Part shown: in pieces, positions 8,652 through 16,996 of the stretch
Numbering within the stretch: the first letter of the stretch is position 1
Layout: every line of letters starts with the position of its first letter
Assembly: GCA_964390795.1 (NCBI GenBank)
Contig: CAYMLQ010000050.1
Span: 1-23,852, forward strand
Length of the DNA stretch: 23,852 bases
Reading direction: 5' to 3'
Source: CAYMLQ01 sp964390795
Lineage (GTDB): Bacteria > Verrucomicrobiota > Kiritimatiellia > RFP12 > UBA1067
Translations under genes and position numbers: made by a program
Notes under the pieces: model-generated
What the model was told of the DNA's origin: nothing
Databases searched by the model: none
The model's input: the letters and a program-made list of their open reading frames with translations, nothing else

Positions 8652-9599
8652 ATGAAGAACCCGATGGACAGGCAGCTCGAAAAACGTCTCTCGGACCGGG
8701 CCGTCGCCATCGGACGCGAGGGCGAAGTCTCCGCTTTCGGCGAACTGCTCGAGTTGCTGCGCTCGTCGTCGGACAATGCCCGGAGACTCTCCGCGTCCGC
8801 GCTCGGCAAGCTGGCCTGGCTGGGCGTGGATCGGGCGGCGGCCGTGGCCGCTCTCGCGCCGGTCGCACGGCACGATCCGCATCCGCAGACGAAGCAGTAC
8901 GCGATCAAGGCGCTCAAGGCGTACGGTGCGGTCTCGCAGACCTGCCTGCACGACCTGCGCGACCTCGCACGCAATCCAGCCGAGAAGGACTACGTCCGGC
9001 ACGACGCCCAGGCGGCGGCCGACTTCATCGAAGAGGCCGTGCGCATCGCGGCGGCGCATGCCGTGCATTGCTGCCAGCGCTGTAGCGAGCGCGTCACGGC
9101 GGACGCGTTCGCCCGCTCGCAGCAAGCGTTTCAGCGAGTCTTTTGTGACCGCTGCTTCGATGAGGTCTTTCTGGAACGCCGCAACTTCGAGACGCAGGTG
9201 GAACTCAACAAGACCATCGAAGCGCAGGACGGCACCGTCGTGCAGTCGCAGGGCGAGCGCCGCATCGCGGAATGGCTCACTGCGCACGGACTCGCCTACC
9301 GTTACGACGCCAAGTTCCGGATCATCGGCGAGTTCCAGATCAGGCCCGACTTCTATCTGCCGGAACTCGACCTCTACATCGAATACTGGGGGCTCGACAC
9401 GCCGCAGTACAAGATGAGCATGTACAAGAAGCAGATGCTCTACCAGCAGGAGGGCAAGCGGCTTGTCTCGGTGTACCCACGAGACCTGCCCAGCCTCGCC
9501 GCGCTCCTCACCTCCAAGTTTCGTCTCTTTGGCTACACCGTTGTCCGCGTTGACGAGCGGAGCGAAGTCAGCCACCCCACCCGGAACTCACCCCTATGA
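8652..9599 (+). CDS. HEAT-repeat / zinc-ribbon / PD-(D/E)XK nuclease-like protein
   Basis: The 315-aa protein has no signal peptide and should be cytoplasmic. Residues about 25-130 are helical and HEAT-like (ARRLSASALGKLAWLGVD, KQYAIKALKAYG). Two CXXC pairs (Cys141/Cys144 and Cys165/Cys168) suggest a zinc ribbon. Residues about 198-300 match the endonuclease-like core seen in some helicase-associated PD-(D/E)XK domains: GERRIAEWL (Glu202), RPDFYLPELD (Asp233), YIEYWGLD (Glu244), then lysines at 254, 259 and 260 that could replace the usual ExK lysine. DNA binding or cleavage is an inference from fold-level motifs. It sits between a rhamnosidase and a sialidase-like gene. GGGGGA at 8641-8646 precedes the ATG, and the TGA overlaps the next ATG as ATGA. 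A cytoplasmic nuclease is out of place among exported enzymes. Confidence 0.6.
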   Translation: MKNPMDRQLEKRLSDRAVAIGREGEVSAFGELLELLRSSSDNARRLSASALGKLAWLGVDRAAAVAALAPVARHDPHPQTKQYAIKALKAYGAVSQTCLHDLRDLARNPAEKDYVRHDAQAAADFIEEAVRIAAAHAVHCCQRCSERVTADAFARSQQAFQRVFCDRCFDEVFLERRNFETQVELNKTIEAQDGTVVQSQGERRIAEWLTAHGLAYRYDAKFRIIGEFQIRPDFYLPELDLYIEYWGLDTPQYKMSMYKKQMLYQQEGKRLVSVYPRDLPSLAALLTSKFRLFGYTVVRVDERSEVSHPTRNSPL

Positions 9600-12265
9600 C
9601 AACAGTTCTCCCGCTCCTTGCAGCCCTCGGCCTGCGCCTCATCGAAGTTCCGGCCGGCGAGTTCCAGATGGGCGCCGACGCCGACCGCTTCAACCGCGAC
9701 TTGTGCTTCAACGAACCCCCCGCGCACGCAGTGCGGCTCACTCAGCCTTTCCGCATATCGGCCACCGAGATCACGCTGGAGCAGTATCGGCATTTCAGGC
9801 CGGACTTTGCCGGCACCACCAACTGCGCACCCTATGCCGCGGGCATGAGCTGGCACGATGCCGTCGCCTTCTGCGACTGGCTGAGCAAAAAGGAAGGCAA
9901 GCCCTATCGCCTGCCGACCGAGGCCGAGTGGGAGTACGTCTGTCTCCAGGCTGACAAGCTCGGCGTGCAGCGCCTCTTCGCCGAGCCGCTGGAGTGGTGC
10001 GCGGACTGGTTCGGCGACTATCCCTCTCAGGCGCAGTCGGATCCGGTCGGACCGGACTGCGGGCTCGCGCGCGTCGTGCGCGGCGGCTGCCTCGACGAGA
10101 AAGCCAAGGCCGAGGACTACGCGCACGCGTCGCACCGCGCAGGCATCGCCCCCGCCTTCGGCACATACCCCGGCGCGCCTGCGGGCCTAGGTCAGAGCCG
10201 CATCGGCTTCCGCATCGTGCAAGCGCCCCCGCCCCCCGCTAAACCGTGGCCCGCCACACTCAGCTTCGTCCAGCAAGGCGTCAAGGATACGGTCAAGCAG
10301 GCCGCGCAAGGCCCTGATCCGGCCAAGCCGTATTTCAGAAAGCGCCACCTGCTCCCCGTGCCGCCCGACAACGCGCCGGCCGAAGCGATCGACGCGGCCG
10401 GACTGCCGCCCTCTTTCCGGCGGCATAACCATAGCCCTGCGCTGACCGTGTGCCCCAACGGCGACGTGCTGATGGTGATCTACACGTCATACCGCGAGTA
10501 TGAGCCTGAGGTGTCGCTGATCGCCAGCCGCCTGCGCTTCGGCGCGGACGAGTGGGACATGCCCGTGCCGTTCGTGGATTTCCCCGGTGCCAACGACCAC
10601 GCGCCGCTGCTGTTCACCGACGGCGGCGCGGTGCGCCTCTTCTGGGGCAGCCCGCATCTGCCCGGCGCGTTCCCGTTCCAGTGGGTCGAATCGCGGGACA
10701 GCGGCGCCACCTGGAGCGAGGCGCATTTCCCGCATTTCCAGAGCGCGCCGGGCCCGCACTCGCGCCAGCCGGTCAACAGCGCGTTCTGCGACGCACGCGG
10801 CACGCTCTATGTGGCCAGCGACGCCGCCGGCTCCAGCTCCGTGCTGTGGGCCAGCGACGACGCGGGCAAGACCTGGCGCGACACCGGAGGCCGCAGCGCA
10901 GGGAGGCACACGACCTACTGCTTGCTCAAAGATGGCGGCATCCTTGGAATGGGCGGCAAAAACAGCCATCTCGACGGGTTCATGCCGTGCGTGGTTTCAC
11001 ACGACGGCGGCAAGACGTGGGAGAAGAGCAAGACGGTCTTCCCCGCCCTCGCCAACAACCAGCGCCCGAGCCTGCTGCGCCTGCAGAGCGGACGGCTGTT
11101 CTTCGCGGGTGACTTTCAGGATATCCGCGGGCAGCAGCCGTCAGGCGTCACCCGGCGTGGCTCCTATGTGGCGCTCTCGGAGGACGACGGCAATAACTGG
11201 CGCGTGAAACGGCTGATCGGCACCCAGCCCCACGAAACGCTGGGGGCTCTCAACGGCGCCGACACGCTGGGCTATTCCGCCGCCAGCCAAGCTCCCAACG
11301 GCATGATCCACCTCATCACCTCCATGAACCAGCCCTGCCTCCACTTTGAACTCAATGAAGCCTGGATTCTGGCTCCGGATGCGCCTCGCCCCGGCGACAC
11401 GGTGCTGATGAAGTCCGCCGCCACCCAAGTCGCCGCCGCCAAAGAAATAAGGGAGCTGTATTCCCGCGGTAAACCGCGCGCCGTCTGGGCCGGCGGCGTT
11501 GCGGACGACGGGCGCTTTCTGCTGCACGGCAAGGAGACGCGCTTCTACCCTGACGGGCAGAAGCAGTACGAGGCCGCCTATCAACTCGGGCGCAAAACCG
11601 GAACCGAGACGCTGTGGCGTGAGGACCGCACCGTGGAGTGGCAGTGGCAGTACGCAAGCGGCGGCACGAACGCGTGGACGTGCTACTGGCCCAGCGGCAT
11701 CAAGAAATCCGAAGCGCACTGGCGCGGCAAGATCGCAGACGGTCTGGCGACCTGCTGGGATCCGGCTGGCAACGAAGTGAGCCGTGTGCGTTTCGCGGCC
11801 GGCCAAGTGAAAGTGGAGCCGCGTGACGCGGCAGCCGCGTCTGCGGGACATTACATGCGCGAGCCGGGCGGAGCGAAAGACGGCGCTCCGTGCTATGTGG
11901 ACCGCGACTACCGCATCGTGTCACTGCCTTCGGAACTGGCAGGCGGCGACCTCGTGCGCACGGCCAACGACGACGACTACTCGGCCGGCGACGATTACCT
12001 TGCGCTCGAACTGGCCGCCGACTCGGCCGTCTACGTGTGCTACTGGGCCGAGGCGACGGATCTGCCGAAATGGCTGAAGCAAGAGGGCTGGACTCGCGCG
12101 TCGGGCCAGGCCCGCGTCCAAATCGGGGGCGAGTACAAAGTCTATAACGTCTTCGCCCGCAGCGCGCCGAAAGGCCGCCTGACGCTGGGAGGGAACTCAC
12201 GCGCCCGCACCGGCGCCGTCAGCATGTATTTTGTGGTCATCCAAGCGGCGAGTCCGAACGGATGA
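9596..12265 (+). CDS. FGE-like / sialidase-type propeller / MORN-repeat fusion protein
   Basis: The 889-aa protein has four regions. Residues about 13-210 resemble the formylglycine-generating-enzyme (sulfatase-modifying factor) family (RLIEVPAGEFQMGAD, LPTEAEWEY at 106-114, EWCADWFGDY, RVVRGG). Residues about 265-600 are a sialidase-type propeller with four Asp boxes: SRDSGATW (366), SDDAGKTW (420), SHDGGKTW (468) and SEDDGNNW (528). Residues about 638-735 have MORN-type repeats (HGKETRFYPDGQKQYEAAY). The last about 120 residues form a beta domain (RTANDDDY...VYVCYWAE...MYFVVIQ) seen at the ends of PVC secreted proteins. The FGE part is shortened and lacks the usual cysteine pair after RGG, so catalysis by it is doubtful. 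The N-terminus is only weakly signal-like. It starts by ATGA overlap with the preceding gene and is probably translationally coupled. The substrate is unknown; an ulosonic-acid-containing pectin is possible. Confidence 0.75.
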   Translation: MTTVLPLLAALGLRLIEVPAGEFQMGADADRFNRDLCFNEPPAHAVRLTQPFRISATEITLEQYRHFRPDFAGTTNCAPYAAGMSWHDAVAFCDWLSKKEGKPYRLPTEAEWEYVCLQADKLGVQRLFAEPLEWCADWFGDYPSQAQSDPVGPDCGLARVVRGGCLDEKAKAEDYAHASHRAGIAPAFGTYPGAPAGLGQSRIGFRIVQAPPPPAKPWPATLSFVQQGVKDTVKQAAQGPDPAKPYFRKRHLLPVPPDNAPAEAIDAAGLPPSFRRHNHSPALTVCPNGDVLMVIYTSYREYEPEVSLIASRLRFGADEWDMPVPFVDFPGANDHAPLLFTDGGAVRLFWGSPHLPGAFPFQWVESRDSGATWSEAHFPHFQSAPGPHSRQPVNSAFCDARGTLYVASDAAGSSSVLWASDDAGKTWRDTGGRSAGRHTTYCLLKDGGILGMGGKNSHLDGFMPCVVSHDGGKTWEKSKTVFPALANNQRPSLLRLQSGRLFFAGDFQDIRGQQPSGVTRRGSYVALSEDDGNNWRVKRLIGTQPHETLGALNGADTLGYSAASQAPNGMIHLITSMNQPCLHFELNEAWILAPDAPRPGDTVLMKSAATQVAAAKEIRELYSRGKPRAVWAGGVADDGRFLLHGKETRFYPDGQKQYEAAYQLGRKTGTETLWREDRTVEWQWQYASGGTNAWTCYWPSGIKKSEAHWRGKIADGLATCWDPAGNEVSRVRFAAGQVKVEPRDAAAASAGHYMREPGGAKDGAPCYVDRDYRIVSLPSELAGGDLVRTANDDDYSAGDDYLALELAADSAVYVCYWAEATDLPKWLKQEGWTRASGQARVQIGGEYKVYNVFARSAPKGRLTLGGNSRARTGAVSMYFVVIQAASPNG

Positions 12266-13704
12266 CACAGCAACAAGCAGGACAGGCGAAGCTCAAGCAT
12301 GCACTTCTCTGCGCGTTCGGTGCGGCGGCCCTCGCGGCTTCGGCCGCCACGGACGGGGCTCCAACCCAGGCGCAGCTCCCACTCCTTTTTTCAGATCAGC
12401 GGGACCTCACCAACACGTGGGGCAAGATCCACTTCGGCACCACGCCGCTACAGCGTCTCCGCGACTGCGAGAGCCCGGGCTTCGAACTCAGCTACTGCCA
12501 GCCGCTGAGTAACGGCGTATGGGAGGTCTATGGACTGACGTTCAAGGAAGTGGCCAAACACAACGACCAAGTCCGCGTCACGAACGCGTGGTCGGTGATC
12601 CGCGCGACGACGCGAGACGGCGCGAAGTTTGAGAACGTCGAGACCGTGTACGTGGCCGAGCCAGGGCCGTGGACGTTCAACCACGCCTTGGCCTACAACC
12701 CGGAGGCCAACGAATTCATGTTGCTGAAACTGAAGATGGACAACTCCGGTTTCCGTTACACCGCCTTCTTCAGCCCCGACGGGCGGAACTGGAAGGAGCA
12801 TCCCGGCGGCACGCTCTTTTATGACGGCGACGCCATCAGCCTGTTCTGGAGCCCGGCGCTCCACCGGTTCGTGCTGGTCTCCAAGAGCCTTCAGCCGGTG
12901 CCGGGCGGTAGCAAGCGCATCGCCGACCACGGCGGCAAGAACCGGCGCGTGATCGCCTTCCGCACCAGCCCGGACGGCCGCGTCTGGGAGCCTTCTGATT
13001 CCATGGAGGATGTCTGGAACCGCGGCGGCCGCTGGCGGCCGCGGCCCGACGCCGTGCTGACCGTGCCCGACGCGCTCGACCCGCCCGATCTGGAGTTCTA
13101 CAGCGGCAACGGCTTCTGGTACCGCGACCGCTGCTACCTGATGGTGCTGAACTACGCCGCGAGCCCGCTGAGCGTCCGCAAGCACGCGCCGCAGATGGAC
13201 ACCGAGTGGTGGGCAGGCCGCGACGGGCTCCGCTGGGAGCGCCCCGGCCGCAGCGTCAATGCGCTCGGGGACACGTTTCCGGGCAACGCGCGCGTCACCC
13301 ACAATCCCCTGCTCATCAACGGCCAGCTTCTCTTCCGCTTCGGCGGCTGCCTCGTCGGCATGAAGCAAGACCGCCTCAGCTTCGTCGGCGCGCGTGCCAA
13401 CGCGGAGTTCTCGACCGTGCCCTTCACGATGCCCGCGGGCGACCTGCTGCTGAACGCCGCCTGTCCCTCGCCCGACCGCCCCTTCGCCACGCAGCAGGCC
13501 TACCTCATGGCCGCCGTGCTCGACGCGACGGGCGCCGTTGTGCCCGGCTTTGAGGCGGACAAGTGCGTCCTCAATAAAGCCGACGCCATCGACTTGCCGC
13601 TGCTCTGGAGTGGCAAGTCGGCCCGCGAGCTGGCCGGGCAGAAAATCCGTCTGCGCTTCTACCTGCGCAGCGCGAACATCTACGCCGTGAGCGTGAAGGA
13701 GTGA
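12262..13704 (+). CDS. Secreted GH43/GH32-like five-bladed propeller protein
   Basis: The 480-aa protein begins with a signal peptide after a polar stretch (HALLCAFGAAALAASAA). The body shows propeller repeats typical of family 43/32-like and uncharacterised PVC glycosidase-like proteins: TFNHALAYNPEANEFMLL, YTAFFSPDGRNWKEHP, VIAFRTSPDGRVWEP, GRDGLRWERPG. The last about 100 residues (AGDLLLNAACPS...GFEADKCVLNKADAIDLPLLW...GQKIRLRFYLRSANIYAVSV) match a small C-terminal beta-sandwich recurrent in these proteins. I cannot place the catalytic triad with confidence, so the linkage cut is unknown. It overlaps the FGE/sialidase gene as ATGA, and is the last gene of the tightly packed run. A long inverted repeat starts seven bases after its stop codon. 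Confidence 0.65.
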   Translation: MTQQQAGQAKLKHALLCAFGAAALAASAATDGAPTQAQLPLLFSDQRDLTNTWGKIHFGTTPLQRLRDCESPGFELSYCQPLSNGVWEVYGLTFKEVAKHNDQVRVTNAWSVIRATTRDGAKFENVETVYVAEPGPWTFNHALAYNPEANEFMLLKLKMDNSGFRYTAFFSPDGRNWKEHPGGTLFYDGDAISLFWSPALHRFVLVSKSLQPVPGGSKRIADHGGKNRRVIAFRTSPDGRVWEPSDSMEDVWNRGGRWRPRPDAVLTVPDALDPPDLEFYSGNGFWYRDRCYLMVLNYAASPLSVRKHAPQMDTEWWAGRDGLRWERPGRSVNALGDTFPGNARVTHNPLLINGQLLFRFGGCLVGMKQDRLSFVGARANAEFSTVPFTMPAGDLLLNAACPSPDRPFATQQAYLMAAVLDATGAVVPGFEADKCVLNKADAIDLPLLWSGKSARELAGQKIRLRFYLRSANIYAVSVKE

Positions 13705-13710
13705 CTGAAG

Positions 13711-13863
13711 GGGTTGCATGTCAGCGGAGCTGAGGCCGCTCGCTCTGCACTGGGCCGGCTGAAGCCGGGACAACATACCTTGGTAGCGCAGGCCTGTTCA
13801 ACCTAGGCAAGTTGTACCGGCCCAGTGCATGGCAAGCGGCCTCAGATCTGCTGACATGCACCC
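13711..13863. repeat. 153-bp branched imperfect inverted repeat (possible non-autonomous mobile element or structured RNA)
   Basis: The left arm (from 13711) and right arm (back from 13863) match at about 60 of 72 aligned positions by hand. This includes uninterrupted blocks TGCATGTCAGC, TGAGGCCGCT and TGCACTGGGCCGG. The centre is AGGCCT at 13790-13795. The left arm has about ten extra bases containing its own small hairpin, CCGGCT-GA-AGCCGG. The whole element could thus fold as a long stem with a side branch. No T-tract follows. It sits in the gap between the propeller gene and the leader ORF. Confidence 0.85.
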
Positions 13864-13939
13864 ACTCAATACACCCCCCGCGAGTTTTCATTGGGAAACG
13901 TATTGCGGCATGCCAGGCTCTGTGGCTCAATAGAAGTAC

Positions 13940-13945
13940 AAGGAG
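13940..13945 (+). promoter_or_regulatory. Strong ribosome binding site for a leader ORF
   Basis: AAGGAG lies eight bases before the ATG at 13954. It is the best Shine-Dalgarno in this gap. The large gene at 14018 has no comparable site of its own. The stretch 13864-13939 upstream shows no clear promoter. Confidence 0.5.
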
Positions 13946-13953
13946 ATTTTGTT

Positions 13954-14010
13954 ATGCCAACCGCTGCCCTATTTTCGGATGACCTCTCTCCACGCGTTCT
14001 GATACACTGA
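13954..14010 (+). CDS. 18-aa leader ORF ahead of the second heme protein
   Basis: ATG at 13954 opens an ORF reading MPTAALFSDDLSPRVLIH and stopping at TGA 14008-14010. That is seven bases before the ATG of the heme protein and in a different frame. It has a good AAGGAG site, whereas the following gene has none. Coupled translation from the leader, or a relic of a larger gene, are both possible. The peptide has no run of one amino acid that would suggest attenuation. Confidence 0.35.
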   Translation: MPTAALFSDDLSPRVLIH

Positions 14011-14017
14011 TGTCATT

Positions 14018-16996
14018 ATGAACACGACGTTGGTTCGCTGGATAGCGGCATGGGGGATGGCGCTGTCCGTCATCATAGCTTCGGCGGGCGAGGGTGATTC
14101 ACCCTATCCCGCGGCGCTCCGGTGGATCTGGTTTCCTGAAGGCAAGCCCGCGCGCAGCGCGCCCGTGGGCATCCGCTATTTCCGCTCGGCGGTCACGCTT
14201 CCCGCCGACGCCGCCATAACGGCCGCGCAATTCATCGTCAACGCCGATGACTCCTGTACGGCGTTCGTCAACGGCCAACGGCTCCCGAAGAAGACCGACG
14301 GCTGGCTCGATTTCGAGACCTACGACGTGACGCGCCTGCTGCGGCCAGGCCGCAACGTGCTGGCGATCGAGGCGGAGAACGGTGCCTCGGCCGCAGGCGC
14401 GATCGCCTGGCTCGCCATCCGCACCGGCAAGGAGAAGCGCGTCGTGGCCGTGACCGACCGCAGTTGGAAAGCGTCGGACAACGGCGTCCCCGGCTGGGAA
14501 CGGCCCGCCTACGACGACGCGGCGTGGCCCGCCGCCATGGAGCTGGGGCCGGCCGTCATGGAGCCCTGGGCTGGCCGCTTGCGCTGCAGCCGCACGCCCA
14601 TGATGACGCTCGCCAAGCGCTCGGGCGACAAGCCGGTCACGCCCGACCAGGCGCAGGCTCTGATCGAGGAGGACTGGATCTACCAGGCCAGCGACTGCGC
14701 GACCGCAGCCCGGGCACTGTGCGAGATCGGCTGGGCCCGCGAACTCGCCGCACGGCTATCGGCGCGCTCGCGCGATCTGGATTTCACCGCAGATCTGGCC
14801 GCACTCTCCGCACTTGAAGCCCGGCTCAGGCTCCTGCCGCCCGCGCAAGACGACGACGCCACGCATGACCTCTATCTGGCCGTGCGCCGCGTCAAGCGTG
14901 CGCTGATGCTCCGTAACCCGCTCCTGAACTTTGACCGCGTTCTGCTTGCGGACACGCCCTCTTATGCCGGAAGGCATGAGTCCGCGCATCGCAACGGCTA
15001 TTCCTACGGCGCAGCCTCGGGCAGCCGGCTGCTGGTGCTGGAAGGGCTGCGCCCGGACGGCGTCGAACGCGAGCTGGTGCCGGGCGCTGAGGGCTATATC
15101 ATGCGCATGGACCTCTCGTTCGACGCCGCAAAGGTCGTTTTCAGCCTCAGGCCCAAAAGCGAGTCCAGCTTCCACCTCTACGAGATCGGCACCGACGGCA
15201 AGGGCCGCCGCCAGCTCACGGGAAGTCTCTACGACGACATGGATCCGCTCTATCTTCCCGACGGCCACATCCTCTTCTCCACGTCGCGCGGCAACTCCTA
15301 CGTCCGCTGCCTGCCGCAGTCGGCCTCCACCGTGCTCGCGCGCTGCGACGCCGACGGCCGCGATATCACGATCATCTCGCGCAACAACGAGCCCGACTAC
15401 ACGCCCGCGCTGCTGCCCGACGGCCGCGTGCTCTACACGCGCTGGGAATATACCGAGCGCCCCCTGTGGCGCTTGCAGAAGCTCTGGACGATCAATCCGG
15501 ACGGCACAGGCGAGTCTGTCTTCTGGGGCAACGGCAGCGCCTACCCCGACATGCTCTGGGAGGCCCGCCCCGTGCCGGGCGGCAAGCAGGTGATGTTCGT
15601 AGGCGTCGGCCACCACAACGTCCTGACCGGCTGTCTCGGGCTGCTCGATGTCAGCCGCGGCCTACAGTGGCCCGATGGCATCACGAAAGTCACCCAGGAG
15701 CTGCAATGGCCCGAAGTCGGCGAGCCTGAAGGCGGCAGCCCCGCCGCCTCGCCGCGCTACCACACCAGCGGCTCATTGTGGTCCGTTCGCAGTCCATATC
15801 CGCTCGGGCCGGAAGACTTCCTGATCTCGGCCGCACGCACGGCCGGCAGCGACTTCGCGCTCTTCCTGATGGACATCCACGGCAACCGCGAGCTGCTCTA
15901 TGCCGGACGCAATACGGTGTGGTACGCGCAGCCGCTCAGGCCGCGCGCACTGCCGCCTTCGCTCCCCGACCGCGTGGCGTGGCCGATCGCAGGCGGACCG
16001 ACACAGCACGGCGTGCTGTTCAGCCCCAACGTCTATTCCGGCGTCGAAGGCCTGCCGCCCGGCACCGCGAAGTTCCTGCGCGTGATCGAGATGGACGCCA
16101 AGACATACAGCATGGGGTTCAAATCTTGGCGCCATTCCGGCCCGGCCATCTCGGTCATCCAGGAGGACGGCGTCAAGCGTATCCTCGGCACAGTGCCGAT
16201 CCGGCCCGACGGCTCGGTCGCCTTCAAGGTGCCCGCGGGCCGGGCGCTGCATTTCCAGCTCCTGGACGAGCGCCAGCGCTGCGTGCAGATCATGCGCTCC
16301 TTTTCCGGCGTCATGCCGGGCGAGACGCGCGGCTGCCAAGGCTGCCACGCCCTTCACACCGCCACGCCGGATGTGCGCTACAACGCTCTCGCGCTCCGCG
16401 AGCCGCCCGCCGATCTCACGCCGCCGCCGTGGGGTGCCGACACCAGCATCAGCTACGAGCGCTTCTGCCAGCCCGTCCTTGACCGCCACTGCGGCGTATG
16501 CCATCAGGGCAACGGCAAGGCCCGCGCCAAACTGGATCTGACCCTGCGTGGCGGCGTCGCGGAAAAAGGCATCGACGATCCCAAGCTCTGGCCTTTCAAG
16601 GAACCCTATCTCACGCTCGTCGGCCAGGCGTGGAGCGGCCCCAAGCCCGAAGGTGTCGGCGCGGGTCTCGGACTGGCGGGCTGCCTCAACGTGGAGGCGG
16701 CCCACCACTATGAGCCCATCAAACCCATGTCGATGCTCTCTTCAACGAGCCGTCTGATCGAACTGGTGACGAGCGGCAAACACCACAACGTCAAGGTCGG
16801 TGGCGAGGACGTGCAGCGCCTGATCGCCTGGGTGGACTGCAACTGCGTCTACCGCGGCGACGAGGAGGTCCGCCAGATTCCCGACCCGCCGCCCGATATC
16901 GCCAAGCGCTTCCCCGTGGCGGTCACCACTCGTACAGCGCCCAGGATCGCGCGCCTTCAGCCAGTAACCGACGCCCTTGTCAAAGGAGGCAAGTGA
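14018..16996 (+). CDS. HZS-alpha-like c-type heme protein with rhamnosidase-type sugar-binding module
   Basis: This 992-aa exported protein has a signal peptide (about 1-24). A beta-sandwich at about 35-186 aligns with the first sugar-binding module of the GH78 enzyme encoded at 5378. A helical linker (about 190-310) follows, then a TolB/WD40-like propeller (repeated YLPDGH, LLPDGRVLYTRWEY and LWTINPDGT motifs), then the hydrazine-synthase-alpha middle domain (ILGTVPIRPDGSVAF, MRSFSGVMPGETRGCQGCH). Heme motifs are CQGCH (773-777) and CGVCH (825-829). The third CXXCH present in the paralogue at 2306 is missing. Likely placed outside the cytoplasmic membrane and loaded by a cytochrome c maturation system not seen here. 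There is no own Shine-Dalgarno; translation may depend on the 18-codon ORF upstream. The TGA overlaps the next ATG by one base. Confidence 0.8.
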   Translation: MNTTLVRWIAAWGMALSVIIASAGEGDSPYPAALRWIWFPEGKPARSAPVGIRYFRSAVTLPADAAITAAQFIVNADDSCTAFVNGQRLPKKTDGWLDFETYDVTRLLRPGRNVLAIEAENGASAAGAIAWLAIRTGKEKRVVAVTDRSWKASDNGVPGWERPAYDDAAWPAAMELGPAVMEPWAGRLRCSRTPMMTLAKRSGDKPVTPDQAQALIEEDWIYQASDCATAARALCEIGWARELAARLSARSRDLDFTADLAALSALEARLRLLPPAQDDDATHDLYLAVRRVKRALMLRNPLLNFDRVLLADTPSYAGRHESAHRNGYSYGAASGSRLLVLEGLRPDGVERELVPGAEGYIMRMDLSFDAAKVVFSLRPKSESSFHLYEIGTDGKGRRQLTGSLYDDMDPLYLPDGHILFSTSRGNSYVRCLPQSASTVLARCDADGRDITIISRNNEPDYTPALLPDGRVLYTRWEYTERPLWRLQKLWTINPDGTGESVFWGNGSAYPDMLWEARPVPGGKQVMFVGVGHHNVLTGCLGLLDVSRGLQWPDGITKVTQELQWPEVGEPEGGSPAASPRYHTSGSLWSVRSPYPLGPEDFLISAARTAGSDFALFLMDIHGNRELLYAGRNTVWYAQPLRPRALPPSLPDRVAWPIAGGPTQHGVLFSPNVYSGVEGLPPGTAKFLRVIEMDAKTYSMGFKSWRHSGPAISVIQEDGVKRILGTVPIRPDGSVAFKVPAGRALHFQLLDERQRCVQIMRSFSGVMPGETRGCQGCHALHTATPDVRYNALALREPPADLTPPPWGADTSISYERFCQPVLDRHCGVCHQGNGKARAKLDLTLRGGVAEKGIDDPKLWPFKEPYLTLVGQAWSGPKPEGVGAGLGLAGCLNVEAAHHYEPIKPMSMLSSTSRLIELVTSGKHHNVKVGGEDVQRLIAWVDCNCVYRGDEEVRQIPDPPPDIAKRFPVAVTTRTAPRIARLQPVTDALVKGGK

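Noticed and set aside
9596..10230. Active formylglycine-generating enzyme for sulfatases
   Set aside because: The domain is shortened, lacks the usual cysteine pair, and no sulfatase gene is in the window.
13721..13930. 69-codon minus-strand ORF across the long inverted repeat
   Set aside because: It has no clear ribosome site and most of it is the palindrome itself. I treat it as a by-product of the repeat.
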